64,000 bases of DNA from DATAUD01 sp035511075 (GCA_035511075.1 DATKFW010000060.1:25759-89758); one strand, 5' to 3'; shown: positions 1 to 9,058, counted from the first letter of the stretch. Translations and numbers: made by a program. Notes: a model not told the origin generated them from the sequence alone.

Positions 1-1
1 T

Positions 2-1309
2 CTCAAACCGCTAAGTTTATGCGCTTTGCTTTCTGCTGCCGTCTTCGGTTTCCAGAATTCCTCGAAAGCGCAATGTCCTTTGACCTTTTCTCCCAATCCC
101 GGTCCCGCTACCGTGACCATCGAGGCCTACTGGTGGATCAATGATAGTTATACCTCTTCAAACAATATCGCTGTCTTCCAGGATGTCGTCACAGTGAGCA
201 ATTCGACTGTTCCGGCGGGCACCTATCCCGGCTGGTGTATCGATGCGCGTGACACCATTAACGGGCAGTCGGAGACTTATAACGTCCTTATGTTCTCCAG
301 TTGTGACCCAAACCTGGATAAGGAGTTGGCCAACCTTGGCTATTCCTACGGGTTTAGCTACCCCTCAACCGATACCAATGATTCAGCGGCCCAGTGGAAC
401 CAACTGAATTATATTCTCAATCATCCGGTGGCTGGCGCTTCCTATTGGGACATTCAGGGCGCCATTTGGAATATCATTGGCGGACCGTTGCCTCCCAATT
501 CCTACTTCGAGGACACTCTTGGCCTGACCGGCTTGTCATACGACACCAACAACGTCAGCGAAATGGTAAACAACGCCCGCGCTAACGCAGCCAGTTGGCA
601 GCCGCAATGCGGCGACGTCATTGCTGTGATTCTTGCGATCACCTCCCCGGACAATCTTGGAGATTTCCCGGTGCAGTTGACCATCCTTCAAGTTCCGGTG
701 CCTTGCCCGTGCCCCACGCAGACCATTTGCTGCAGCGTTCCCTCGCAGAATTGTTATGGCGGTTCGCTTTGGTGCAACGCCCACCTCAACTGCAATCCCG
801 GCAAGGAATGCACTGTTTATTGTGAGAACGCTTGCGTGACGCTGACGTGCAATAATGGCAAGACCTGCACCTACCCCGTGCCCAATTGCCAGGTTGACTT
901 TAGCCCAACCTGCCGGACGCCCAGTTGTCAGTACCAGGGCGGAAAATGGACAACGACAGTCCCGTGCTGCGGCGACAGTCAGATTTTCCTTTCCGGCTGC
1001 GGTATCCCGTGGCAGTCCTGCTTCGCCAATTGCAAGTCACTATCCTGGACGGGGACGTTTTGTTGCAGCACCCCGGGAGTCACTTGCCAGTGGCAATGTG
1101 GCGCGTCTTGCTACAACGCCAACTTGTGCAACTGTGGCACGATTAACGTTAATCCCTGCTATCAACACTCCTGCGGTTACGCCAACGGCGACTGCGCGGG
1201 TACGCCCGAGAACTTCAAGGGGTACTGCCAGGGCGGCAATAACTACTTCGGTCAGGGCAGCGGCTTTTGCGGTTCGTGGTCGCAAACCGGCTCATTTACC
1301 TGCAAGTAA
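2..1309 (+). CDS. Secreted Cys-rich protein with thioester-domain-like N-terminal part (5' end outside window)
   Basis: The reading frame is open to the left edge, and the first codons encode the hydrophobic end of a signal peptide (LSLCALLSAAVFGF) followed by an SKA-Q cleavage site, so the true start lies upstream; the TTG at 26 is only an internal candidate. Counting from that TTG, residues 25-225 form a globular region containing WCID (Cys71) and DIQGAIWNIIGG (Gln144). In surface thioester domains (TQXA/TED families) a Cys in such a motif bonds to a Gln before AIW, so a thioester fold is possible but inferred. Residues 230-427 are extremely Cys-rich with spaced CC and CxC pairs and no recognised domain, suggesting a disulfide-stabilised extracellular stalk. 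A hairpin terminator follows. The function is unknown. Confidence 0.75.
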   Translation, partial: LKPLSLCALLSAAVFGFQNSSKAQCPLTFSPNPGPATVTIEAYWWINDSYTSSNNIAVFQDVVTVSNSTVPAGTYPGWCIDARDTINGQSETYNVLMFSSCDPNLDKELANLGYSYGFSYPSTDTNDSAAQWNQLNYILNHPVAGASYWDIQGAIWNIIGGPLPPNSYFEDTLGLTGLSYDTNNVSEMVNNARANAASWQPQCGDVIAVILAITSPDNLGDFPVQLTILQVPVPCPCPTQTICCSVPSQNCYGGSLWCNAHLNCNPGKECTVYCENACVTLTCNNGKTCTYPVPNCQVDFSPTCRTPSCQYQGGKWTTTVPCCGDSQIFLSGCGIPWQSCFANCKSLSWTGTFCCSTPGVTCQWQCGASCYNANLCNCGTINVNPCYQHSCGYANGDCAGTPENFKGYCQGGNNYFGQGSGFCGSWSQTGSFTCK

Positions 1310-1390
1310 TCCTACTGGGCGCGGATGGCGATTTCCAAGGTCGCCTCCGCGTCTGTTCGTTTCAGGAGCAACCTGCGACGGTTCATTCAT

Positions 1391-1418
1391 ACGGCTCGCC
1401 GAAAAGCGAGCCGTTTTC
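1391..1418 (+). terminator. Rho-independent terminator of the Cys-rich gene
   Basis: A perfect 9-bp stem (ACGGCTCGC at 1391-1399 with GCGAGCCGT at 1406-1414) has a CGAAAA loop and is followed by a short T run. It lies about 80 nt after the stop of the upstream plus-strand gene. On the minus strand no T tract follows, so it serves mainly the plus gene. Confidence 0.75.
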
Positions 1419-1494
1419 ATTTCCCGGGAGGAATCGCATGATTTCCACCTTCGTTCCCTTCGCTTACTCCTGTTCAATTCCGAGTCGCCGCACT

Positions 1495-3006
1495 TCAGCG
1501 AAACCTCAGATCGATATGGTTGCGCTCCAGCGTAATACCCTCGTCGAGCGCAAGTTGTTCCAGGGCGGTGTTGTAATCTGATAGCGCGCTAATCTCGGCC
1601 GAACGCGCGGCGGTGAGGTTGTCCTGGAACTGCAGCACTTCAAAATTGATACGTTTGCCATCCTGCAATTCGACCTCGCCCGCTTGCAGGGCCTGTTCGG
1701 CATAGATCCGCGCTTCGCGCGTGTAATCGACCTTGAGCAGGTCCGCTTCAATCGCCTTGATGTCGTTATCGATGGCGGTGACGATCGTCCATTCCTCCTT
1801 CTTGGCCTGCAAGAGTAACGCCTGCAAGGCCGCGCGGTCCGCCCTGTAGGTGCCGCGGGCGCCGCTATTGCCCAGGGGGATGGTCAACACAATGCCGTAA
1901 GCGTAGTTCGGACTGGTGGCCTCTCTGATGGCTCCCAGCGTAGTGTCGAAGGTTGCATCCGTGGCGCTGCGGCCATAGCTGCCCACGACGTCAATTTGCG
2001 GAAACAATTGGTTGAAGTCGTATTTGATTGTGACGTGCTGCCTTTCAATTTTGAGTTTGGCCTGAACCATTTCCGGGCGTTCCTCCAGGCCGACCCGCCA
2101 GCATTCCTGCTGCTGGGGATGCTCCGGAACGGCGACAAGTTGTTCGGATGGCACGATAGTGAAATTGTCCAGGTCCCCCAAATGCTGGGCCAAAAGACCC
2201 TTGACGACGTTCTCCTGTTGCGCCAGGGCGATGAGCGCGGTCTGGACGTCCGATTGGGCGCTGGCGGCTTCCGATTCCGCCTGGCGTTCGTCCAACTGCC
2301 GCATCGCGCCGAGTTGCACCTTTTGTTTATCCTCGCTGACGGTTTCGTTTTTCAAGGCCAGCGCCTCCTCCTCCACCTCGAGATTTTCGCGCGCATAAAT
2401 GAGTTTGAAATAGGCCGTCTTGACGTTGAAAACCACGGTCATAACCTGAAGGCGGTAACTCCATTGATCGGTCCTGAGCGTGTTTTTGGCCACAGTGATC
2501 TGATAGCCGGCGCTGTTCATCCACATATTCTTCAGCAGCGGCTGGTCGAGTGAGATGGAAGGTTCAGCTTCGTACTGCCTCAGACCGCCGACGTTCTGAA
2601 GGGCCAAAGGTCCCGTCAGCGTGTAGGTCAGGCCCGATGGCAGCATCCCTGAGAGACCTGGAGTGTAGCTGTCGATCTTGGTGGTAGTTGCCGGGACCGG
2701 TATGTCCAAACCGCCCTCCGTGAAGAAGCCGCCGGGTTGCTCGGCGAAGTAGCGGGAGGCGTTCATCGTAAAAGAAGGCTCATAAGCCCCATAGAGGCCA
2801 CCTAATGTGAATTGATCCACCTGGGGCTGGATGCGGCTGATGAGGATGTCGAGATTGTTGGTCAGGGCGATTTGCACCAATTGGTCGCCGGAGACCACTC
2901 GTTCCTGCGGCTGACGCACCTGGGCAAACGTCATGGGAGCGCCGGGGAGGCAGAAAAGCGCGCAAAGCAACGCGGCAATGGTTGGGCTTGGGTACTTGGG
3001 GGGCAT
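1495..3006 (-). CDS. TolC-family outer membrane efflux protein
   Basis: This 503-residue protein starts at ATG with a signal peptide (hydrophobic core AALLCALFCL, cleavage near TFAQ). It contains the two repeated helical-hairpin and beta-strand units of TolC channels; recognisable pieces include EPSISLDQPLLKN and the alternating Glu/Ala/Gln coiled-coil segments around residues 200-270 and 390-470. It would form the outer-membrane exit duct for the tripartite exporter encoded just upstream, 21 nt after the second permease, so it is the last gene of that operon. Length is normal for the family. The substrate cannot be read from sequence; MacAB-TolC relatives export macrolides, peptides or heme precursors. 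Confidence 0.9.
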   Translation of the reverse strand: MPPKYPSPTIAALLCALFCLPGAPMTFAQVRQPQERVVSGDQLVQIALTNNLDILISRIQPQVDQFTLGGLYGAYEPSFTMNASRYFAEQPGGFFTEGGLDIPVPATTTKIDSYTPGLSGMLPSGLTYTLTGPLALQNVGGLRQYEAEPSISLDQPLLKNMWMNSAGYQITVAKNTLRTDQWSYRLQVMTVVFNVKTAYFKLIYARENLEVEEEALALKNETVSEDKQKVQLGAMRQLDERQAESEAASAQSDVQTALIALAQQENVVKGLLAQHLGDLDNFTIVPSEQLVAVPEHPQQQECWRVGLEERPEMVQAKLKIERQHVTIKYDFNQLFPQIDVVGSYGRSATDATFDTTLGAIREATSPNYAYGIVLTIPLGNSGARGTYRADRAALQALLLQAKKEEWTIVTAIDNDIKAIEADLLKVDYTREARIYAEQALQAGEVELQDGKRINFEVLQFQDNLTAARSAEISALSDYNTALEQLALDEGITLERNHIDLRFR

Positions 3007-3027
3007 GGGAGTTATCCGGGGCGGTTC

Positions 3028-4290
3028 CTATTCATAGCGCAACGATTCTATCGGGTCCAAATTGGCCGCTTTGTATGCCGGGTAGGTGCCAAATACAATA
3101 CCTACGAGGGAGCAGATACCCAGGCCGATGAATATCCAGTCCACGGGCAGCACTTTTGGCAAATTGAGGAAATGCGCAATAAGGTCGCCTCCCGCCACCC
3201 CAAGGGCCACGCCAACCACGCCTCCCAATTCGCACAGGACGACGGCTTCCATGATGAACTGGGCCATGATGCTTCGCTTCTTGGCGCCAATGGCCCGGCG
3301 GATGCCAATTTCGCGCGTCCGTTCCGTGACGGAAACGAGCATGATATTCATAATGCCGATGCCCGCCGCAACCAGCGCGATGGAACTGATCAGCGAAATG
3401 GCGATCCGGATTTTGGAGGTGAATGATTTCATTTGTTCGATAAGCGAATCGTTGGAGATGATCTCAAAATCGTCCGGCTGCCCTGGGGGCACCTTGCGCA
3501 ATTGCCGCATGATTCCGCGCACTTGATCGACGGTATCATCGTATTGCGCCGGCCCGCGCGCCTGCACCAGGACGTTCAGATCCAAATAACGCGGGTTTTC
3601 GTAGCGGTTAATGGCGGTGGTGATGGGAATGAGCGCGAAATTGTCCTGATGCCCGCCTTCCATTTCGCCTTTGGCTTCGAGGACGCCGACGACGGTATAT
3701 TTGACGCCCTTGAAGGAGACCCGCTCCCTGAGCGGCGAGCCGTATGGAAAGAGATCGTGCGCCAGGCTGTTTCCCAGGACGCATACATCGCGCAGTTCGT
3801 CCACGTCAGTATCCAGCAATGCGCGCCCCTGCTCGATCACCCAACTCTGGGCCGAAAAGCTGCCGGGAGTCTCACCCGAGATCCAAACGATGGGCGGCCC
3901 TTTGGCGTACCGGGAACTCATCGGGCCGCCGGTCACGCCATCGTCCTCCAGGCCGACGCTCAGCGGCAGCGTGGCGCGGCTGGCAAGGTCCAGACCCTGC
4001 TGCAAACTGATTCGCTGCCGCCGCCGGTATTTTTCCATCCCCTCGGGCCCTTCCACCTGCATGGCCGGCCAGGTTTGCAACTTGAAGGTCTGGCCCCCCA
4101 GTTGGTTGAGGTCGGACTCGATTTTTTGTTGTGACGCCCGCATGGAAGTCATCACGACAATGATCGAGAAGACCCCCACCAGCACGCCAAGGAGAGTCAG
4201 GGCCGAGCGGAGCTTGTGCGCCACCACCGCGCTAAGGGCCATGAACAGGCTTTCCTTCAATTCGGCCTGGAGAATGCTCAGTTTTTTCAT
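3028..4290 (-). CDS. MacB-like ABC transporter permease (second of two)
   Basis: The start at 4290 (MKKLSILQAELKESL) is chosen because it lies 14 nt after the first permease and the N-terminus then matches the family; the frame runs further upstream but only through the neighbour's coding region. The protein has about 420 residues: one N-terminal membrane helix (LTLLGVLVGVFSIIVV), a large periplasmic MacB core domain (residues ~50-280), then three C-terminal FtsX-type helices with the signature GIGIMNIMLVSVTERTREIG. It lacks an ATPase domain, which is supplied by the separate upstream ATPase gene. Together with the first permease it could form a heterodimer. It is followed closely by tolC. 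Confidence 0.9.
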   Translation of the reverse strand: MKKLSILQAELKESLFMALSAVVAHKLRSALTLLGVLVGVFSIIVVMTSMRASQQKIESDLNQLGGQTFKLQTWPAMQVEGPEGMEKYRRRQRISLQQGLDLASRATLPLSVGLEDDGVTGGPMSSRYAKGPPIVWISGETPGSFSAQSWVIEQGRALLDTDVDELRDVCVLGNSLAHDLFPYGSPLRERVSFKGVKYTVVGVLEAKGEMEGGHQDNFALIPITTAINRYENPRYLDLNVLVQARGPAQYDDTVDQVRGIMRQLRKVPPGQPDDFEIISNDSLIEQMKSFTSKIRIAISLISSIALVAAGIGIMNIMLVSVTERTREIGIRRAIGAKKRSIMAQFIMEAVVLCELGGVVGVALGVAGGDLIAHFLNLPKVLPVDWIFIGLGICSLVGIVFGTYPAYKAANLDPIESLRYE

Positions 4291-4304
4291 GGCGTAATTC
4301 TCCC

Positions 4305-5543
4305 TTACTCGCTGCGCAGCGCGTCCACCGGGTTCATCCGCGCCGCCCGCCACGCCGGCGCGAAACCGGAGACCACGCCGGTTACGATGGAGGTCACAAT
4401 GGCCAGGGCCATCACCGGCATGGACATGGTAACCGGGAAATAGGGAAAGGCGCCCTTGATCGAAAGCGTCAACAAATAAGTGATGCACAATCCCGCCAGT
4501 CCTCCAATCAAACAAATCGAGGCCGCTTCGATCAGGAATTGCAGCAGGATCGTGCGGCGCTTGGCGCCGATGGCTTTGCGCACGCCAATTTCGCGGGTCC
4601 GTTCCGCCACGGAAACAAACATGATGTTCATGATGCCAATGCCGCCGACGAACAGGGACATGCTTGTCACAAGCAGGCCGACGGTGGCCAGCGTGCCGGT
4701 CACGCGATCCAGCGTCTTGAGGATCTGTTCCTGCTGATTGATGGAAAAATTGTCAGGGTCGCCCGGGGCCACATGGCGGATTTTTCGCATCAATCCCCGC
4801 AATTCCTCCTTGGCGTCGTCCAAATGTTTCACGTTCCGCACCTTGACCTGCACCTCGAAATTGGGATTTCTCATGTAGCCGATGAGAAGCTGCTGGATGG
4901 GGATGATCACCTCATTGTCGAAGCTGTTGAGACCCAGAAAGCTACCCCGCTTCTCCAGCACGCCGATGACCTCGAGGCGCCGCGCGCCGATTATGATCTT
5001 TTTTCCAATGGGCGATTCCTTGGGGAAGAGGTTTGTGGCGACGTCATTGCCAATGACGCAGACCGGGCGGCCTCCCTCGTCTTCCGCCGAGCTTAGGAAG
5101 CGACCCAGCGCGATATTGAAACCGCTGGTTGTAAGAAACTGGTCGGTGCTGCCAATAATCTCCACGCTGCTCGCGCGGTGATTCTGGTACCACACCGCCT
5201 GCGTCGTGCTGACGGCGGGCGCCACGGCAGTTGCCTCGATCATCTGGCGTTCCACCTGGCGCGCCTGCTCGCGGGTAATGTACGGGCGCTTGTTGTCGCT
5301 GATCCACTCTTCAATGGTATTGTTGACCCAGTTATGCTGGCTGACAAAGAGCACGTCCGCGCCCAGGATGGACAGGCTGTCGTGAAAGGCGCGGTTCAGG
5401 GCGTCAATCGCCGTGGCCATCGAAGTCACCGTGACGATGCCGATGATAATCCCCAGGGTCGTCAGGACGGAGCGCAGTTTGTTGGCGAGGATGGCGTCCC
5501 AGGCGATGGCGAGTCCTTCCTTGATTTCAATCAGGTAGTTCAC
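4305..5543 (-). CDS. MacB-like ABC transporter permease (first of two)
   Basis: Starts with GTG at 5543, overlapping the TGA of the ATPase gene by 3 nt, which suggests translational coupling. The 412 residues show the MacB plan: N-terminal membrane helix (LRSVLTTLGIIIGIVTV), periplasmic core domain, and three C-terminal helices with GGIGIMNIMFVSVAERTREIG. It is clearly paralogous to the next permease (shared LRS-LT-LG and RTREIG-RKAIGAK motifs), so the pair arose by duplication and probably acts as a heterodimeric membrane component of a mechanotransmission-type exporter linking the adaptor and TolC. Confidence 0.92.
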   Translation of the reverse strand: MNYLIEIKEGLAIAWDAILANKLRSVLTTLGIIIGIVTVTSMATAIDALNRAFHDSLSILGADVLFVSQHNWVNNTIEEWISDNKRPYITREQARQVERQMIEATAVAPAVSTTQAVWYQNHRASSVEIIGSTDQFLTTSGFNIALGRFLSSAEDEGGRPVCVIGNDVATNLFPKESPIGKKIIIGARRLEVIGVLEKRGSFLGLNSFDNEVIIPIQQLLIGYMRNPNFEVQVKVRNVKHLDDAKEELRGLMRKIRHVAPGDPDNFSINQQEQILKTLDRVTGTLATVGLLVTSMSLFVGGIGIMNIMFVSVAERTREIGVRKAIGAKRRTILLQFLIEAASICLIGGLAGLCITYLLTLSIKGAFPYFPVTMSMPVMALAIVTSIVTGVVSGFAPAWRAARMNPVDALRSE

Positions 5544-6241
5544 GCGGCCGGAGAATGTGCATTGACTGAATCATCGGCGATCAGTCCGTCGCGTATGCGC
5601 AGGATGCGGCGCGCATGCCGGGCGACATCCTCTTCGTGAGTCACCACGAAAATGGTGTTCCCCTTGTCGGAAAGAACGCGCAGGAGCGCCATGATTTCGT
5701 CGCCCGTTTTGGAATCCAGATTGCCCGTCGGTTCGTCCGCCAGGATGATCGAAGGGGAATTGACCAAGGCGCGGGCGATGGCGACGCGTTGACGCTGGCC
5801 GCCGGACATTTCGTTGGGCTTGTGGTGCACGCGATTGGCCAGGCCGACGCTTTCGAGCGCCTCGAGGGTGATTCGTTTGCGATCGTCAGCGGGGAATCCG
5901 GCGTAAATGAGCGGGAGTTCGACATTGCGCAACGCGCTGGCGCGCGGCAGCAGGTTGAAGGTTTGAAAGACGAAACCGATTTCCCGATTGCGGATCTCGG
6001 CCAGTTGATTGTCATCCAGCTCGCTGACATTGGTGCCATTGAGTTCGTAAGAGCCGGACGTGCACGTGTCCAAACAGCCCAGCAGGTTCATCAGCGTCGA
6101 TTTTCCCGAACCCGACGGTCCCATGATCGCCACATATTCCCCGCGCTCCACGTCCAGGGTAATGGAGCGCAGGGCATGGATGGTTTCCGTGCCCATCTGA
6201 TAAAGCCGCGAGATATTCTGGAGGCTGATCAAACTCACCAC
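5540..6241 (-). CDS. ABC transporter ATP-binding protein (LolD/MacB type)
   Basis: A 233-residue ATPase with Walker A GPSGSGKST (~residue 41), the Q-loop FQTFNLLPRASALRN, signature MSGGQRQR, Walker B IILADEPTGNLD and an H-loop His in VVTHEEDVAR. The NLLPRASALRNVELPL region is typical of the LolD/MacB/FtsE group that powers FtsX-type permeases. It energises the two permeases encoded directly downstream and lies 9 nt after the adaptor gene. The stop codon overlaps the GTG start of the next gene. Cytoplasmic, membrane-associated. Confidence 0.95.
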   Translation of the reverse strand: MVSLISLQNISRLYQMGTETIHALRSITLDVERGEYVAIMGPSGSGKSTLMNLLGCLDTCTSGSYELNGTNVSELDDNQLAEIRNREIGFVFQTFNLLPRASALRNVELPLIYAGFPADDRKRITLEALESVGLANRVHHKPNEMSGGQRQRVAIARALVNSPSIILADEPTGNLDSKTGDEIMALLRVLSDKGNTIFVVTHEEDVARHARRILRIRDGLIADDSVNAHSPAA

Positions 6242-6250
6242 GTCTCCGGG

Positions 6251-7618
6251 TCAGTAGGTTTTGGGTTCTTTGTCCTGTCCGGCGATCTGGGTATTGAGAA
6301 TAACCTTTTTGCCATCCTCCAAATCGCGATTGATCGCCTTGTAGCCGCCGGAAACTACTTGGTCCCCCTCATGCGGGCCTTCAAGGATTTCCACGTAATT
6401 GTCGTCGCTGATGCCGCGCTTGACAGGCACCATTTTTACGTGGTCGCCCTGGACCACGAAGACCACTTCGATCGGCTTGGGCGGTTCGTCGGGTTTATTG
6501 TTCTGGTTCGTGGAATTGGCGCCGCCGCCGTTGGTGCCCAAGCCGGTGACGTAGAGATTGGTGCCGGCGTTTGTCTCGGCGGCGATGGCCGGGAGATTGG
6601 TCGCGGCGTTGTTGGTGGGCGGAACCCGCGTTGTCACGCTCTGAATGGGCACGGTGAGAACATTGGAGCGGTAGCGCGTCTGGACATCCGCGGTCACCGA
6701 CATTCCCGGCAGGAAGGCGTCCTTTTGGCTGATGCGGATTTTGACCTGGAATTTCGTGGCGTCAGTGCTGGTGGAGGCGGTGGAAGTCGCCGACGTGTCG
6801 TTGTTATTGGCCGAGTCGGCAACTTCAGTCACGATTCCGTCAAACTTCTGGTCTTTGAACGAATCCACCTCCATGGTCGCCTTTTGGGAAACCTTGATCA
6901 AAGGCACGTCAATCTCGCCAATATCGATGCGCGCTTCCATCGTGTTCAAATCCGCCACCGTCATCACTTCGGTGCCCGCCATCTGGCCGGTGCCCACAAC
7001 GCGTTCGCCCTGTTCGCAGTTCAATTTGCTGACCGTCCCGGTCAATGGAGAATAGACCGTGGTTTTTGAGAGGTCGGCTTCCGCGTTGTCCAACTGCGCC
7101 TTCGCGATGCTGACCTGCTCGACGGCGCCGTCCAGGGTCGATTTGGCAACGTCATACGAGGTCTTGGCTGTCAGGAAATCGGACTCGGAAATCAGCTTGA
7201 CCTTGTAAAGTGCGTCATTGCGTTTGTATTCCAGGTCGGCTTTTTCCAGGTTGGCGGCCGAGGTGTCGCGGTTGGCCATGGCCGATTTGTAGCCCGCGTC
7301 GAATTGGTCGCGGGCGGCGAGGTAATTGTCCGGCTTGATCTTGAAAAGCAGATCGCCTTTGTTGACGTGCTGGCCTTCCTTGACGGCCATCACGATGATT
7401 TCCCCGGAGACTTCAGGGCAGATTTTGACCTGGATGACTGGCTCCACCTTGCCGTTGCCCGGCACAACCTCGGTGATATTGCGACGGACGACTTTTTCCT
7501 CGGAAATCGGGATTGGGGGATCCTGTTTGCGCAATTTGGCGGTCACCAACCCGGCGACCAGCAGGACGCCGAGGATCAAAAAGACGATCAGCTTTTTCTT
7601 GCTCTTAGATTTTGCCAT
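6251..7618 (-). CDS. MacA-like periplasmic adaptor (HlyD/RND membrane fusion protein)
   Basis: First gene of the exporter operon, 455 residues. A single N-terminal membrane helix (KKLIVFLILGVLLVAGLVTA) anchors a periplasmic adaptor with the usual order: first lipoyl half (VKICPEVSGEIIVMAVKEGQ), a coiled-coil hairpin (~residues 100-190), second lipoyl half (TTVYSPLTGTVSKLNCEQGE), beta-barrel (~220-320) and membrane-proximal domain (after ~370). Two features are unusual: Ser/Thr/Asn-rich spacers of about 15 residues (~275-290) and about 50 residues (~335-385) within the distal domains. It bridges the inner-membrane permeases and TolC. Confidence 0.92.
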   Translation of the reverse strand: MAKSKSKKKLIVFLILGVLLVAGLVTAKLRKQDPPIPISEEKVVRRNITEVVPGNGKVEPVIQVKICPEVSGEIIVMAVKEGQHVNKGDLLFKIKPDNYLAARDQFDAGYKSAMANRDTSAANLEKADLEYKRNDALYKVKLISESDFLTAKTSYDVAKSTLDGAVEQVSIAKAQLDNAEADLSKTTVYSPLTGTVSKLNCEQGERVVGTGQMAGTEVMTVADLNTMEARIDIGEIDVPLIKVSQKATMEVDSFKDQKFDGIVTEVADSANNNDTSATSTASTSTDATKFQVKIRISQKDAFLPGMSVTADVQTRYRSNVLTVPIQSVTTRVPPTNNAATNLPAIAAETNAGTNLYVTGLGTNGGGANSTNQNNKPDEPPKPIEVVFVVQGDHVKMVPVKRGISDDNYVEILEGPHEGDQVVSGGYKAINRDLEDGKKVILNTQIAGQDKEPKTY

Positions 7619-7705
7619 CTGCCACTCTTTCGTTGTATAGACAATTCCCCGGCCAAATTGTTTCAGGAGAATTGAGTTTCATGGCAGAATGTTCCTGGAT
7701 GTGTG

Positions 7706-8089
7706 TCACTGTTTCGTCGCCTGATCAGCCATCGGCCAGCCCGCGGCAACCATTGCCCGATAACCGCCGATCAACGAGGCGACATTCTTGTACCCCATTC
7801 GTTGTGCGACCTCGGCGGTGAGGGCGGAGCGATACCCGCCACCGCAATACATGATGATTGGCGTCTCGGGATCGGGAATCCTGTCTTCGATGTCGCGCTC
7901 CAGGACGCCTTTGCCCAGGTGAATGGCCTGCGCGGCGTGTCCACCGGCCCATTCGCTCTCTTCGCGCACATCCAACAGGATCGCGCGCGGGTCCGCGTTG
8001 AGCCGCTTGCGCGCCTCCTCGATGCTGACCTCGTGGATGCGCGGCCGAACGTCCTCAACCACCCTCAAGAAGCCGGGAGAATGCCGCAT
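7706..8089 (-). CDS. Rhodanese-like domain protein
   Basis: A 127-residue single rhodanese domain: RAILLDVREESEWAGGHAAQAIHL (beginning near residue 34), then the active-site loop with the catalytic Cys in MYCGGGYRSA (~residue 85). The loop length fits a sulfurtransferase rather than a Cdc25-like phosphatase. No signal peptide is visible, so it is cytoplasmic. It is transcribed toward the exporter adaptor with 87 nt between them, so co-transcription is possible but not shown. The sulfur acceptor is unknown. Confidence 0.9.
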   Translation of the reverse strand: MRHSPGFLRVVEDVRPRIHEVSIEEARKRLNADPRAILLDVREESEWAGGHAAQAIHLGKGVLERDIEDRIPDPETPIIMYCGGGYRSALTAEVAQRMGYKNVASLIGGYRAMVAAGWPMADQATKQ

Positions 8090-8128
8090 GGCTCAATGAT
8101 AAAACCGCTGCGGCGGATTTGGCAACCA

Positions 8129-8140
8129 CCGAATATTCGG
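8129..8140. promoter_or_regulatory. Candidate operator palindrome between divergent genes
   Basis: CCGAATATTCGG is a perfect 12-bp palindrome in the 197-bp gap between the rhodanese gene (minus) and the Gly-rich secreted protein (plus). A near copy, CCAATATTCGG, lies at 8166-8176. A binding site for an unknown regulator is inferred only from symmetry, repetition and location. Confidence 0.3.
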
Positions 8141-8286
8141 GTAGTGTCTTAATTTAAAGACGCTGCCAATATTCGGGGCGGATTGAGCGTCCAAATTCCC
8201 CTTGCTAATGTTTGTGACAGGCTTATGTTGCAACTGGGTCCGGAGGGGAAAATTTAATCCCGGCATAAGTGCCGGAGGAGCTAATA

Positions 8287-9006
8287 ATGAAAATTTGCCC
8301 GTCGATTTTACGGATTGTTCTTGTTTCCTTCAGCGCAGCCGCAGTGAGTCTTGCCTCGTTGCAAGATGCCAGCGCACAGCCGACCAACGCGCCCTCGGCG
8401 CCACCGCCTGGCAATGGCCCCGTCGCGACCACGATGACGCCCGGACTGCCATTCGGAGCATCCGAGGTGGTGAAAATGTACCAGGGCGGTATTGGGAAGG
8501 ACGTGATTATAAACTACGTCGATAATGCCGTCCTGCCGTTCCACCTTTCGGCGGACAACATTATTTATTTGCAAACCTTGGGAGTGCCGCAGGAAATTAC
8601 AAAAGCGATTATTCTGCGTGACGGCCAATTGCAACAGCAGGCCATGTTATATGCGCAACAGATGGCGGCAAACGGGGCCAATCAGACGGCTGCGGCCGCG
8701 CAAGCACCGCCGCAGCAGGAGGGGGTCTTGAATCCGTCAACTCCGCCTCCCACAGTGGCGGCGTATCCGCCGCCGACTTATGACTATGGAAGCTCCTACT
8801 ACGATGCCGGGTATCCGTATTACTATGGACCGTCGGTTGTCATTGGTGGCGGATGGTGGCCCGGTTACTATGGCGGATGGGGTTTTCGCGGTGGGTACGG
8901 CGGTTTCCGCGGAGGATTCGGTGGTTTCCGCGGCGGTGGAGGGTTTGTTGGCCACGGAGGTGGAGGTGGTTTTGGGGGCCACGGCGGCGGCGGCGGACAC
9001 CGATAA
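8287..9006 (+). CDS. Secreted Pro/Tyr/Gly-rich protein of unknown function
   Basis: Start at 8287 is chosen because GGAGG lies about 10 nt upstream and the N-terminus (MKICPSILRIVLVSFSAAAV) is then a signal peptide, cleaved near DASAQ. About 239 residues. After a Pro-rich linker, residues ~50-115 look folded (ASEVVKMYQGGIGKDVIINY followed by LQTLGVPQEITKAIILRDG); this resembles short helical segments seen in other verrucomicrobial secreted proteins, but I cannot name the family. The C-terminal ~100 residues are low-complexity Pro/Tyr then Gly/Phe/Arg/His repeats (GGYGGFRGGFGGFRGGGG), likely disordered or surface-exposed. Confidence 0.75.
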   Translation: MKICPSILRIVLVSFSAAAVSLASLQDASAQPTNAPSAPPPGNGPVATTMTPGLPFGASEVVKMYQGGIGKDVIINYVDNAVLPFHLSADNIIYLQTLGVPQEITKAIILRDGQLQQQAMLYAQQMAANGANQTAAAAQAPPQQEGVLNPSTPPPTVAAYPPPTYDYGSSYYDAGYPYYYGPSVVIGGGWWPGYYGGWGFRGGYGGFRGGFGGFRGGGGFVGHGGGGGFGGHGGGGGHR

Positions 9007-9058
9007 GCTGGTGAGCGGCCGTTCTTAAGCTCCTCCCTGGAATCCAGAGGTCTCCGGC

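Noticed and set aside
855..1535. 226-codon plus-strand frame overlapping the Cys-rich gene and running past its terminator
   Set aside because: Ala/Arg/Pro/Thr-rich shadow of the Cys-rich coding sequence that crosses a clear terminator.
5615..7069. 484-codon plus-strand frame opposite the ABC ATPase and adaptor genes
   Set aside because: It is a mirror of the coding strands with biased composition, no start context and no recognisable domain.
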